Positions 7,481 to 15,035 of a DNA stretch of 64,000 nt are shown one piece after another (within the stretch, counting starts at the first letter, position 1; the number at the start of each line of letters is the position of its first letter). The stretch is from Variovorax beijingensis. GTDB lineage: Bacteria; Pseudomonadota; Gammaproteobacteria; Burkholderiales; Burkholderiaceae_C. The notes below the pieces were generated by a model that was given only the letters and a program-made list of their open reading frames with translations, did no database searches and was not told the DNA's origin. The stretch is from contig NZ_RXFQ01000001.1 of the NCBI RefSeq assembly GCF_003951285.1, forward strand, positions 558,001 through 622,000. Reading direction: 5' to 3'. The position numbers and the translations under genes were made by a program.

Positions 7481-8547
7481 CACTGTACCGACTCCTTGTA
7501 CAAGTCCAGGATGGCGGCGTTCATTCGGTCGGCGGTGTATTTCTCTTCGAAGATCTCCCGTCCGGCACGCCCCATCCGCTGCAATTCCTCATCGGAGATC
7601 CGATCGATCTCGCGCAGCACGTCGTCCAGCCCGTCGAGCGAAAACAGCCGTCCGTTCCTGTTGTCTTCGACGATGTCGACGAGACCGCCCACGGCGGATG
7701 CAAAAACCGGCTTGCTCCGGGCCATGGCCTCGACCGCGACAAGGCCGAAGCCTTCCCACCGGGAGGGAACGATGACCGCGTCGCACGACCTGTAGGCTTC
7801 TTCGAGTTCGTCCTTCTCGAGCCATCCCGCGAACTCGATCTCGCTCGAACGCGCAAGGGAAAGATCGTTTCTGACGGCGCCACCCACGATCACGAGCTTG
7901 AAGCCAGGCTGGACGCGGGCATAGGCGTCGAGCAAGGCGTCGATGCCCTTCTGCCGATCGAGCCGCCCCACGAAAAGGATCCTTCGGGGCCGTGCCGGGG
8001 CCTTGGGAGCCACCGTGTTCTCCGGAATGGGAGTGGTGGGCTGAATTCCGTTCGGAATGCACTTGCACCGCTTGATGCCGAATTTCTCGGCAACCCGGAA
8101 CTCGTGGCCGCTGATGCAGATGATCGCGTCGCTCCAATGGGAAAGCAGCCATTCGATCCATCGATAGATCGACTTCTTGTACGAAGGCCCGACCTGGTCG
8201 AAGGCCCAGCCATGGGAGCAATAGACGATCTTGGTCTCGGCCGGCACCTGGCCGAGCAGCGCCATGGCGCGAACGATCCCGCCCGGAATCGAGCTGTGCA
8301 GGTGCAGCACCGTGGGGCGCTCCGAGCGGATGATTTTCTTGATCTCGGCGGCGTAGCTCGCAAGGGCGAGAGGACTGCGGGCCGTGGGGACCACATGCGT
8401 GTCCTGGGAGTTCAGCCACTCCACCGGACCGGGCAATATGAACTTTGCCTGGCTGATCACGGGAGAGTTCTGCTGAAAGCCCGAAACCAGCCGAAGATAG
8501 GTTTCGAGCCCGCCCTTGAGCGTTTCGGCAACGTGCAATATCTTCAT
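7480..8547 (-). CDS. Glycosyltransferase family 4 (GT-B fold)
   Basis: A 355-residue cytoplasmic GT4 glycosyltransferase. The N-terminal half opens with ILHVAETLKGGLETYL, the usual GG loop near the acceptor site. The C-terminal half has ILFVGRLDRQKGIDALLDAY and the nucleotide-sugar site VPSRWEGFGLVAVEAMA, with the EGFGLVAVE form of the E-x7-E motif. It should add one sugar to the lipid-linked repeat unit, and it is the only ordinary glycosyltransferase in this locus. ATG 8547 is preferred to TTG 8556, which would overlap the upstream stop region. Its 3' end overlaps the hydrolase start. Donor and acceptor sugars are unknown. Confidence 0.9.
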   Translation of the reverse strand: MKILHVAETLKGGLETYLRLVSGFQQNSPVISQAKFILPGPVEWLNSQDTHVVPTARSPLALASYAAEIKKIIRSERPTVLHLHSSIPGGIVRAMALLGQVPAETKIVYCSHGWAFDQVGPSYKKSIYRWIEWLLSHWSDAIICISGHEFRVAEKFGIKRCKCIPNGIQPTTPIPENTVAPKAPARPRRILFVGRLDRQKGIDALLDAYARVQPGFKLVIVGGAVRNDLSLARSSEIEFAGWLEKDELEEAYRSCDAVIVPSRWEGFGLVAVEAMARSKPVFASAVGGLVDIVEDNRNGRLFSLDGLDDVLREIDRISDEELQRMGRAGREIFEEKYTADRMNAAILDLYKESVQ

Positions 8548-8556
8548 AGGTGCCAA

Positions 8557-9720
8557 TCAGATCAATGCATGGATACCGGCCACCACCTGGCTTCTCAATG
8601 CGTCGAGCGCTTTCCGGTCCGGGTGCCGGTCATCCAGCAAGCCCAGCACCGAGGTGCCCAGCTTTTCAACCCGGGGCGACAAGTCGAAGAGGTAGCGCTT
8701 TCTGCCGGTCAGTTCGAAAAACGACTCCACCTTCTTGTCCCAATTCATCCCTATGGACGGAATGTTCAAACCGTAGGCCACGATATTCGCGTGCAGCCGG
8801 TGGGCCACGATGCACGAGCAGGCGCTGATCAAGGCAACGAGTTCGTCCGGGTGTCGGGGAACGAGAAAAATCGATTTCGGCGCATCGGAGGCCGAGGAAA
8901 TTTCTTCCAGGACCTTGTTGTCTTCGGAGGCGCCGTTCGTGAAATAAAGCACCCGCTTTCCCTCGGCCCGCAATGATTCGGCCAAGGTGGCAAAAAACTT
9001 GGCCGACTGCGTCGAATTGGAGCTTTCGTATTCGGAATTCATGACCAGGGCATCGAGGCTGCTGACGCAAATTCCGATGTCCCAATTCTTTTCCGGCGAA
9101 AGCTCTTCCGAGAAAGCATCGGCGCAAATGAGCGCCGGGTCGGGCACGACCTGTATGTCGCTCCTCGGAATCCGAAAATAATTGTGCAGGTTGCTGGCCG
9201 ATTCCTGGTCGCGCGTGGCGTAGAAGGCGGGCCTCGCATTTTTCAAGAATCGCCCGACCAGAAAGCGCCCGAGAAAAGACCATTTCGCCGTCACCCCAAC
9301 CGACAGGATCACCACCTTCTTTCCACGCAGCAGCCTGCTCAGGAGAAACAGCTTCGCCGGAAAATTGAGCGCCACATCGCAAAACAGCTGGCCACCGCCA
9401 ATGACGATCAGGTCCGCGTCGTCGACCGCGGCCTTCCAGTTCTTCCGCCAGCCGAGAAAATAGCCTTTGAGGCAATACAGGAACACGATCACCGACCTGA
9501 TGAGCGAAGGCAACTTCGCAAAGAGCCGGAATGCGCCGCCGCCACGCAGGTTTTCTTCCTCGAAGCCGAGGCGGCCGGCAATGTCCAGGAATTCGACCCT
9601 CGCCTGCGGATACTTCAGGCCGGCAATATGAGCCAGGGATGCTGCAATGACCCCGTCACCCAGGTTGTCGCTGAAGGGCACGGCGCAGATAAGGATCTTT
9701 TTCATCTGTGAATCAAGCAT
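8557..9720 (-). CDS. Polysaccharide pyruvyl transferase family protein
   Basis: A 387-residue protein of the WcaK/CsaB polysaccharide pyruvyl transferase family. It starts with MKKILICAVPFSDNLGDGVIAASL, the nucleotide-like binding loop of the family, and carries LIVIGGGQLFCD, FYATRDQESASNL, VVPDPAL and, near the C-terminus, IVAHRLHANIVAYGLNIPSIGMNWDKKVESFF, all family hallmarks. It probably adds a pyruvate ketal to a sugar of the exopolymer, which would give the polymer a negative charge. ATG 9720 has GAAGG seven bases upstream, while the second in-frame ATG (9705) has no ribosome site. It lies in the polysaccharide operon 24 bases after the sugar transferase. Some family members are not proven pyruvyltransferases. 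Confidence 0.85.
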   Translation of the reverse strand: MLDSQMKKILICAVPFSDNLGDGVIAASLAHIAGLKYPQARVEFLDIAGRLGFEEENLRGGGAFRLFAKLPSLIRSVIVFLYCLKGYFLGWRKNWKAAVDDADLIVIGGGQLFCDVALNFPAKLFLLSRLLRGKKVVILSVGVTAKWSFLGRFLVGRFLKNARPAFYATRDQESASNLHNYFRIPRSDIQVVPDPALICADAFSEELSPEKNWDIGICVSSLDALVMNSEYESSNSTQSAKFFATLAESLRAEGKRVLYFTNGASEDNKVLEEISSASDAPKSIFLVPRHPDELVALISACSCIVAHRLHANIVAYGLNIPSIGMNWDKKVESFFELTGRKRYLFDLSPRVEKLGTSVLGLLDDRHPDRKALDALRSQVVAGIHALI

Positions 9721-9744
9721 CGATTGCCTTCGAAGCCAAGCCGC

Positions 9745-10458
9745 TCATCGCGACCCGTGGCCCACGGCGACCACCCAGATGGTCCTGATGAAGATGCCGA
9801 TATCCCGGCCGACCGAAAGCGTCTCGACGTAGGAGACATCCAGCGCCACGCGTTTCTTGTAGCTCAGCTGGTTGCGCCCGCTGACCTGCCACAGGCCCGT
9901 GATGCCGGGCCGGACGGCGCAATAGAACGACCAGTCCGCCCCGTACAGGATCTTCTGGTCGAGCATGCACGGCCGGGGGCCGACCAGGCTCATGTCGCCC
10001 ACGAGCACATTCCAGAACTGCGGCAGCTCGTCCAGGCTGGTCTTGCGGATGAACTTGCCGAAGCGCGTGATGCGCGGGTCGTTTTCGAGCTTTTGATAGT
10101 CGTCCCACTGCTGGCGCGCGACCGGATCGTTCCTGAGGTGCTCCTCGAGGATCTGGGCGGAGTTCGGCAGCATCGAGCGGAACTTGTAGAACTTGAACAC
10201 GCGCCCTCCCCGCCCGAATCGCGGCTGGGAGTACAGGACAGGCGCTCCGGAAGTGATGAGCACCCCAAGGCCGATCAGGACGTAAAGCCAGCCGAAAGCG
10301 CAGAAAAAGAACAGCGCGGCGGCAACGTCCACCGCTCTTTTTCCGGCGCGCAGCATGGCGGGATGGCGGACCCTGACCCATGCCATGTCATCCGCGATGG
10401 CGCCGATTGCTTCCTCGCCTGCGGGTGCCATCGACTCTTCATGGCGGAAATTCGTCAT
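9745..10458 (-). CDS. Initiating undecaprenyl-phosphate sugar-phosphate transferase
   Basis: A 237-residue bacterial sugar transferase (WcaJ/PssY/PglC superfamily) that loads the first sugar-1-phosphate onto undecaprenyl phosphate at the inner membrane. It has a single hydrophobic segment (about residues 47-70) and the catalytic core motifs KFYKFRSML, KTSLDELPQFWNVLVGDMSL, VGPRPC and RPGITGLWQVSGR. It lacks the N-terminal four-helix region of WcaJ, so it is the short form. AGGGAG stands seven bases before ATG 10458. It opens the second part of the minus-strand operon, after a 342-base gap from wzc. The sugar cannot be read from sequence. Confidence 0.93.
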   Translation of the reverse strand: MTNFRHEESMAPAGEEAIGAIADDMAWVRVRHPAMLRAGKRAVDVAAALFFFCAFGWLYVLIGLGVLITSGAPVLYSQPRFGRGGRVFKFYKFRSMLPNSAQILEEHLRNDPVARQQWDDYQKLENDPRITRFGKFIRKTSLDELPQFWNVLVGDMSLVGPRPCMLDQKILYGADWSFYCAVRPGITGLWQVSGRNQLSYKKRVALDVSYVETLSVGRDIGIFIRTIWVVAVGHGSR

Positions 10459-10800
10459 AGGAATGCTCCCTTCTCACATTCGAAGTGGAGGCAAATTTGC
10501 AGCTTGAGAACTCTCATTGCAGGGGAACCTTTCGTCTTACAAGCAGGCGCTTGTCCCTTTCGGGTTCAGTGATACGTGGCGGCTTGGTTTTCAGGCCAAT
10601 ACGGCCTTGCACGGAAGCCGTGAAGGTTGCAGCGCAGAAAAATCAATGCGCAGGCCGAGCGATCCAAATACGTAATACAAAAGAGCGACGCACTTGCCCC
10701 TAGTCCTTTGTTATTAGCGTTTGATTGATGGCACCGATTTAGTGCGTAATGTGATAATTATCACAATCTCGCTGAATTTTCTCAGAAACTGCCCGCCAGG
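10459..10800. other. 342-bp gap between wzc and the initiating transferase
   Basis: No coding region is visible. The part next to wzc (about 10660-10790) is clearly richer in A+T than its surroundings and holds a perfect CRP-type palindrome. A short inverted repeat AGGCC-N5-GGCCT lies at 10593-10607. The gap probably carries a promoter for the transferase and the genes after it on the minus strand. Confidence 0.6.
10750..10765. promoter_or_regulatory. Perfect CRP/Vfr-type binding palindrome
   Basis: TGTGATAATTATCACA is a 16-base perfect palindrome and fits the CRP consensus TGTGA-N6-TCACA exactly. It stands 35 bases beyond the wzc stop and about 300 bases upstream of the sugar transferase start on the minus strand. 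It could activate the distal part of the polysaccharide operon. FNR-type sites (TTGAT-N4-ATCAA) fit less well. Confidence 0.6.
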
Positions 10801-13053
10801 CTAGGTGGTATCCCTGTTGTTTTTGTATTTATAGTGTGTGTAACGGTAACCGCCGTATTTGTAGCTGCTGCTACCCGCATGGCGCCGGGATAAGTCCATA
10901 GCATTCAAAATTACGCCATTGGCCGAGCAGCCCGCGTGCGCCAGCCTTCTGACGCTTTCGTTCAATTCGCCAAGGTGCGTCTTTTCCGCCCGGGCCACGA
11001 GCAGAAGAGAGCCCGCGAGCGGCGCCACCGATGCGGTGTCCGCCGCCACCAGCACAGGCGCCGTGTCGATAATCACAAGGTCGTAATCCGGCGAAAGCTT
11101 TTCCAGGATCTGGGAAAAAGAATCGCTCATGAGCAATTCCGCCGGGTTGGGCGGCAGCATGCCGGTCGTCATGACATCCAGATTCGGCAGGATCGACGAG
11201 CGAATGGCTTTTTCGACGCCCAGCGTGCCAGCAATCAATTCCGAAAGACCGGACGACCGGGAAAGGGAGAAGAATTGATTAACCCGGCCCTTGCGCAAGT
11301 CGGCGTCGATCAGCAGGACCTTCTTTCCTGACGCAGCGGTAATGGCCGCGAAATTGACCGAAACAAAGGTCTTTCCGACACCCGGCGTCGCGCCGGAGAT
11401 GAGCAGGCGGTTGTTGGGCGCTTCCAGCATGGCAAATTGCAACGCAGTCCGCAGGCTGCGCAGGCTTTCCACCGCGGGATCCTCCGATTGCTGGAGCGCC
11501 AGAATGTGCATCCCCGGCGCCCTGCTCTCGATGTTCTTGTCGATCATCCGCTGGGCGGAGCTCAACGGGATGCTGCTGTACACGTTGAGGCCCGTGTGCA
11601 TCTCGATCTCGCTCGGATTGCGGATGCCGCCGAACAGCGAGTTCTTGACAATGGCGAGCACGACGCCGGCCGCCAGGCCCAGCAGCAGGGCCAGCGCGAT
11701 GATCAGCGGCCGCTTGGGCCAGACGGGCTCCTCGGGGACGATGGCGTCGTCCAGCAGGCGCACGTTGCCGACCTTGCCTTCCTTGGCCAGCCGCATCTGC
11801 AGCGAGCTGTTCAGGAGCGACACGTAGAGGTCGGTGTTGACCTTGATGTCGCGCTGCATCTGAACGGTGTTCTGCTGCAGCAGCGGCATCTTCCGGATGC
11901 GCGAATCGACCGCCGAAATCTGGCTTCTCCACGCTGAAATCTGCGCGTCCAGCGTCTGGAGATTCGGGTGCTTGTCGGTGAAGCGCGCCGAAAGTTCTCG
12001 CCGCTTCTGCTCGGCTTCGAGCAATTTGGATTGCAGGTCGACCGTCTGGGCCAGCGCATTCTTGGCCTCGTCGTCGAGGCTGACGGTGCCGTTTTCGTTT
12101 CGATAGCGGTTGTAGAGATCTTCGGACTGCTCGAGCTGCTTCTTGAATTGCGGCAGTGCGGTGTCCAGGAAGCCCAGGGTCTTCTCGGCCTCGGCAGCCT
12201 TGCGCTCGATGTTCTGGCGGACATAGAGCCGCCCGATTTCATTGAGCAGCTGCGTCAGCTTTTCCGGGTTCGGGCTTTTCAGGCTGACGTCGAGAACGCC
12301 GGACTGCTTGCCTTTTTCGACGACCTTGAGGTTGTCCTGCAGCGACAGCAGCGCCAGTTGCCTGGAATTGCGGGCCAGCTGGAACTGCGCGCCCGGCTTG
12401 GCGCTGACGGCGCTGACCAGCAGCCGGAGGCTGCCGCCCGGAACGTTGGCCACGAGCGGGGTTCCGACGGTGCCCTTGAGCGGCGTGTCGACGTTGGGAA
12501 CGAGCAGCTCGTAGCGGTTGTCCGGCCCGAGGGTCAGCATGAACTGTTTCGCTTCGAGATCCGCGGGTACGTCGAACTGCGGAACCATGATCGCCTCGGC
12601 CCCGGTCACGTAGCCGGACAGCCCCATGAAGCCCGGGTCCGACAGCTCGGTGGCGCGCCGCGCGAGCCAGCTGCCCACGATGGGTGCATAGCGCGGCTGC
12701 GCGCTGATGTACAGCTTGGTGTTCTCCACCGCCTGGCCGAGGATGGCGCGCGACTTGATGATTTCGATCTCGCCCGCGGCCGGTGTCTTCACGCTCAGCA
12801 GCGACGACGCCGCATCGCCCAGGAAGCTGCCCGCCGAATTGCCGGAGTCCTCGACCTGCACGGCCACGTTCGTTTCGTACATCGGCTGCCCGAAAAGGGC
12901 GTAGGCCATGCCAAGCAGCAAGGCCACGGCAACCACGATGGCAATGAACCACCGGTGGTCGATCAGGATGTCCAGGTACTCGACGAGTTTGAACCCGTCG
13001 TTCTCCTCTTCCAGCGCGGGCATCGGCAGGGCGGCTTGCTGGGGTGCGTTCAT
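10801..13053 (-). CDS. wzc: Wzc-type polysaccharide co-polymerase with tyrosine autokinase domain
   Basis: A 750-residue inner-membrane protein. A membrane segment near residues 35-55 and another near 450-475 flank a large periplasmic Wzz-like region with long coiled-coil stretches. The cytoplasmic BY-kinase has Walker A GATPGVGKTF (554-563), Walker A' LLIDADLRKG (about 580) and Walker B VIIDTAP (about 660). The C-terminus has a tyrosine cluster (about 730-744, six tyrosines), the site of autophosphorylation. Cycles of phosphorylation by Wzc and dephosphorylation by Wzb control chain length and export with Wza. ATG 13053 overlaps the wzb stop as ATGA. Confidence 0.95.
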   Translation of the reverse strand: MNAPQQAALPMPALEEENDGFKLVEYLDILIDHRWFIAIVVAVALLLGMAYALFGQPMYETNVAVQVEDSGNSAGSFLGDAASSLLSVKTPAAGEIEIIKSRAILGQAVENTKLYISAQPRYAPIVGSWLARRATELSDPGFMGLSGYVTGAEAIMVPQFDVPADLEAKQFMLTLGPDNRYELLVPNVDTPLKGTVGTPLVANVPGGSLRLLVSAVSAKPGAQFQLARNSRQLALLSLQDNLKVVEKGKQSGVLDVSLKSPNPEKLTQLLNEIGRLYVRQNIERKAAEAEKTLGFLDTALPQFKKQLEQSEDLYNRYRNENGTVSLDDEAKNALAQTVDLQSKLLEAEQKRRELSARFTDKHPNLQTLDAQISAWRSQISAVDSRIRKMPLLQQNTVQMQRDIKVNTDLYVSLLNSSLQMRLAKEGKVGNVRLLDDAIVPEEPVWPKRPLIIALALLLGLAAGVVLAIVKNSLFGGIRNPSEIEMHTGLNVYSSIPLSSAQRMIDKNIESRAPGMHILALQQSEDPAVESLRSLRTALQFAMLEAPNNRLLISGATPGVGKTFVSVNFAAITAASGKKVLLIDADLRKGRVNQFFSLSRSSGLSELIAGTLGVEKAIRSSILPNLDVMTTGMLPPNPAELLMSDSFSQILEKLSPDYDLVIIDTAPVLVAADTASVAPLAGSLLLVARAEKTHLGELNESVRRLAHAGCSANGVILNAMDLSRRHAGSSSYKYGGYRYTHYKYKNNRDTT

Positions 13054-13505
13054 GTCGGTTGCTGCTCAGGTTTTGTAATTTTCAAAATGCGGTCGATCCA
13101 AGTCCTGGCTCCCACGTCGATGAGGGCCAGGGCATGCTCGAAGGCCGCCTCGTCCTGTTTGTAGGGATCGGGCACGTCCTGCTTGGCGGCCTCGGCAATG
13201 CGAAAGACCTTGCCGCGCACGAAGGGGTAGGCCGACTCGAGATGGCGGCGCTGCGCCATGTCCATGACCAGGATCAGGTCCGCCTGCCGGCACAGCAGCT
13301 GGTTCACCTGCTGCGCCAGGTGGCCGGAAATGTCGATGCCGCGCTCCTGCATGAGCTTCTGCGCCATTGCGTCGGCCGGCTTGCCCACGAGAGCGCCGGT
13401 GCCGGCCGACACCACGCGAAGATGCGGCAGGCCCGCGGCCAGGATGCCTTCGGCCATCGGGCTGCGGCAGATGTTGCCGATGCAGACTGTCAGGACGGAT
13501 TTCAT
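13050..13505 (-). CDS. wzb: Low-molecular-weight protein-tyrosine phosphatase (Wzb/Etp type)
   Basis: A 151-residue cytoplasmic phosphatase. The N-terminal P-loop CIGNICRS has the C-x5-R signature (Cys8, Arg14), and DPYKQ carries the general-acid aspartate. It should dephosphorylate the tyrosine tail of Wzc. Start ATG 13505 overlaps the wza stop (ATGA) and its end overlaps the wzc start, so wza-wzb-wzc form one translationally coupled unit. A longer frame running back into wza is out of frame with Wza and was not used. Confidence 0.95.
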   Translation of the reverse strand: MKSVLTVCIGNICRSPMAEGILAAGLPHLRVVSAGTGALVGKPADAMAQKLMQERGIDISGHLAQQVNQLLCRQADLILVMDMAQRRHLESAYPFVRGKVFRIAEAAKQDVPDPYKQDEAAFEHALALIDVGARTWIDRILKITKPEQQPT

Positions 13506-14665
13506 CTGTGGCGGCTCCAGACTTCGTCGCCGGCGTTGATCACTTGCGCGGCCGGCAGGATCAGGCTGGCCAGGCGGTTCCAGGTGACCAGCGGCACCGA
13601 ATCGATGTAGACGACGTCGCGCGGCTGCAGCGGGAAGCGCTCGGCCAGGCCCAGCGCCGCCGGGTTCTTGGCATTCAGGTGGAAGATGGCCGGCAAGCCC
13701 CGCGCGTTGTTGCGGATGACGTAGATCTGGCCCGTGTTGGCCGAAGTCAGGTTGGGGCCGCCGGCCTCGCCCAGCGCCTCGTTGAGGCTGAGCCGCCCGT
13801 TGTGCATGAGCAGCGCCGACGGACGGGCAATTTCGCCCATCACGAACACCTTGCTCTCGTCGCGGTGCCGCACCTGGACCACGTCGCCATTGCGCAGCGG
13901 AATCCTGCTGGCATCGGCGCCCAGGTCCTGCAGGTTGGGCAGGTTGATGAGCGTGGTCCTGTCGCCGCGCGTGAGCGTCACGAACGAGCGGTCGCCGTTG
14001 GCGGTGATGCCGCCGGCCCGGCTGATGGCTTCGGCCAGCGTCATCGGCACGTCGGTGAAGATCTGCAACCCCGGGTTTCGCACTTCGCCCTCGACGAAGG
14101 CGCGGCGGCTTCGGAAGGACTGGATGCGCACCGTGACCTGCGGCGCCTTGATGTAGGTGGCGATGCGGCTCGCGATGAGGTCGGAGGCCTCGATTTCGGT
14201 CAGCCCCTGAAGCTTGACGCGGCCGATGTAGGGGAATGTGATCTGTCCGTCCGCGCCGACGATGAAGCCGGGCGCCACGCTGATGCCGGTCGGGTCTGCC
14301 TGCTGCGTGATCACCGCGCCGGCATTCGGCAGCAGTTCCGGATGGTCGTAGACGATCACGCCCACGACGTCGCCCGGGCCGATGGTGTAGACCGGCGATT
14401 CGCCGAAAAGCGCCTTCACTTCCGGCGCAACGGCGGTCGGCTGCGACTCCGCCATGGTGCGGATCAGTGCCGGCGAAATGGACGTGATGACGCCATCCGG
14501 CGCACCATCGGCCGGCAGGTACTGGAACTCCGGCGGCAGGCTCTGGTCCGCCTCGTAGGCGCCCATGGAATTGAAGCCCGGTGCGCAGCCCTGCAGCAAT
14601 AACGCGCCCATTAGGGCAAAACCCCACCCCTTCGGGTTCACGAAGCGTGTCAAATTGATCCCCAT
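13502..14665 (-). CDS. wza: Wza-type outer-membrane polysaccharide export lipoprotein
   Basis: A 387-residue lipoprotein with lipobox LLLQGC (cysteine near residue 27), an export domain (YTIGPGDVVGVIVYDHPEL, the poly-export motif, about 91-110) and SLBB-type segments (FVEGEVRNPG, VFVMGEIARPSALL). Wza forms the octameric channel that carries capsule or exopolysaccharide across the outer membrane, working with Wzc. It is the first gene of the minus-strand wza-wzb-wzc unit. ATG 14665 gives a standard lipoprotein signal; no clear Shine-Dalgarno site is seen. A long leader with a terminator-like hairpin precedes it. Confidence 0.95.
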   Translation of the reverse strand: MGINLTRFVNPKGWGFALMGALLLQGCAPGFNSMGAYEADQSLPPEFQYLPADGAPDGVITSISPALIRTMAESQPTAVAPEVKALFGESPVYTIGPGDVVGVIVYDHPELLPNAGAVITQQADPTGISVAPGFIVGADGQITFPYIGRVKLQGLTEIEASDLIASRIATYIKAPQVTVRIQSFRSRRAFVEGEVRNPGLQIFTDVPMTLAEAISRAGGITANGDRSFVTLTRGDRTTLINLPNLQDLGADASRIPLRNGDVVQVRHRDESKVFVMGEIARPSALLMHNGRLSLNEALGEAGGPNLTSANTGQIYVIRNNARGLPAIFHLNAKNPAALGLAERFPLQPRDVVYIDSVPLVTWNRLASLILPAAQVINAGDEVWSRHR

Positions 14666-14706
14666 TGCACAAATTGGTTTTCAGCAGCCGCGATTCATAT
14701 GCAAGG

Positions 14707-14741
14707 CCCGAGCCCAGTTGATATTGGGCGGGACTTTTTTT
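14707..14741 (+). terminator. Plus-strand intrinsic terminator-like structure upstream of wza
   Basis: GCCCA (14712-14716) and TGGGC (14725-14729) form a stem, extended across a small bulge by CCC (14707-14709) and GGG (14730-14732), then seven T (14735-14741). It points along the plus strand, against wza. It would stop transcription antisense to wza; no plus-strand gene precedes it. Confidence 0.4.
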
Positions 14742-14761
14742 GCCGCGGTTTGTCAAAGCAA

Positions 14762-14788
14762 AGCCCGCGCATCATGGACAGGCGGGCT
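14762..14788 (-). other. Hairpin in the wza leader, attenuator-like
   Basis: On the minus strand AGCCCGC and GCGGGCT form a 7-bp stem with a 13-base loop, followed by TTTGCTTTG. It lies about 100 bases before the wza ATG. It resembles a weak terminator and could attenuate the operon. Confidence 0.4.
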
Positions 14789-15005
14789 GAGCGAATTGTC
14801 GCTGCCTGCACATTGACCCTTTTCCGTTCAATAGATGCAAAAAATGTGTCTATATGCGGATTAACCCGGGACCCAATGGGGTTATCTCGGGGATCAATGC
14901 CTGAAGTGCCTTTTTCATTGGGGAAAAGGGCTTCGATGGCACGCTTGCAACTGTGTGCTGCAGTTTGCAAATGTGAACTATCAATTAACTGGTTGCGCAG
15001 AGCAA

Positions 15006-15025
15006 TTGTGGCGCTCTGGCCACAA
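15006..15025. repeat. Inverted repeat TTGTGGC-N6-GCCACAA
   Basis: Two perfect 7-base arms with a 6-base spacer lie 10 bases past the PAP2 stop and about 340 bases upstream of wza. The half-site spacing (TGTGG-N8-CCACA) is two bases too long for CRP. It may be an operator or a transcript-end hairpin; no T-run follows. Confidence 0.4.
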
Positions 15026-15035
15026 ATCTTCCGCG

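Larger units (their letters stand above)
14666..15035. other. 370-bp gap upstream of wza
   Basis: No gene is visible. The gap is lower in G+C than its surroundings and must hold the wza promoter, but no convincing -35/-10 pair was found. It contains a hairpin on the wza side (14762-14788), a plus-strand terminator-like structure (14707-14741) and a 7-bp-arm inverted repeat next to the PAP2 gene end (15006-15025). Confidence 0.6.

Noticed and set aside
13506..14756. N-terminal extension of the Wzb phosphatase by over 400 codons
   Set aside because: It runs in another frame through wza and has no homologous features; ATG 13505 overlaps the wza stop as in the rest of the operon.
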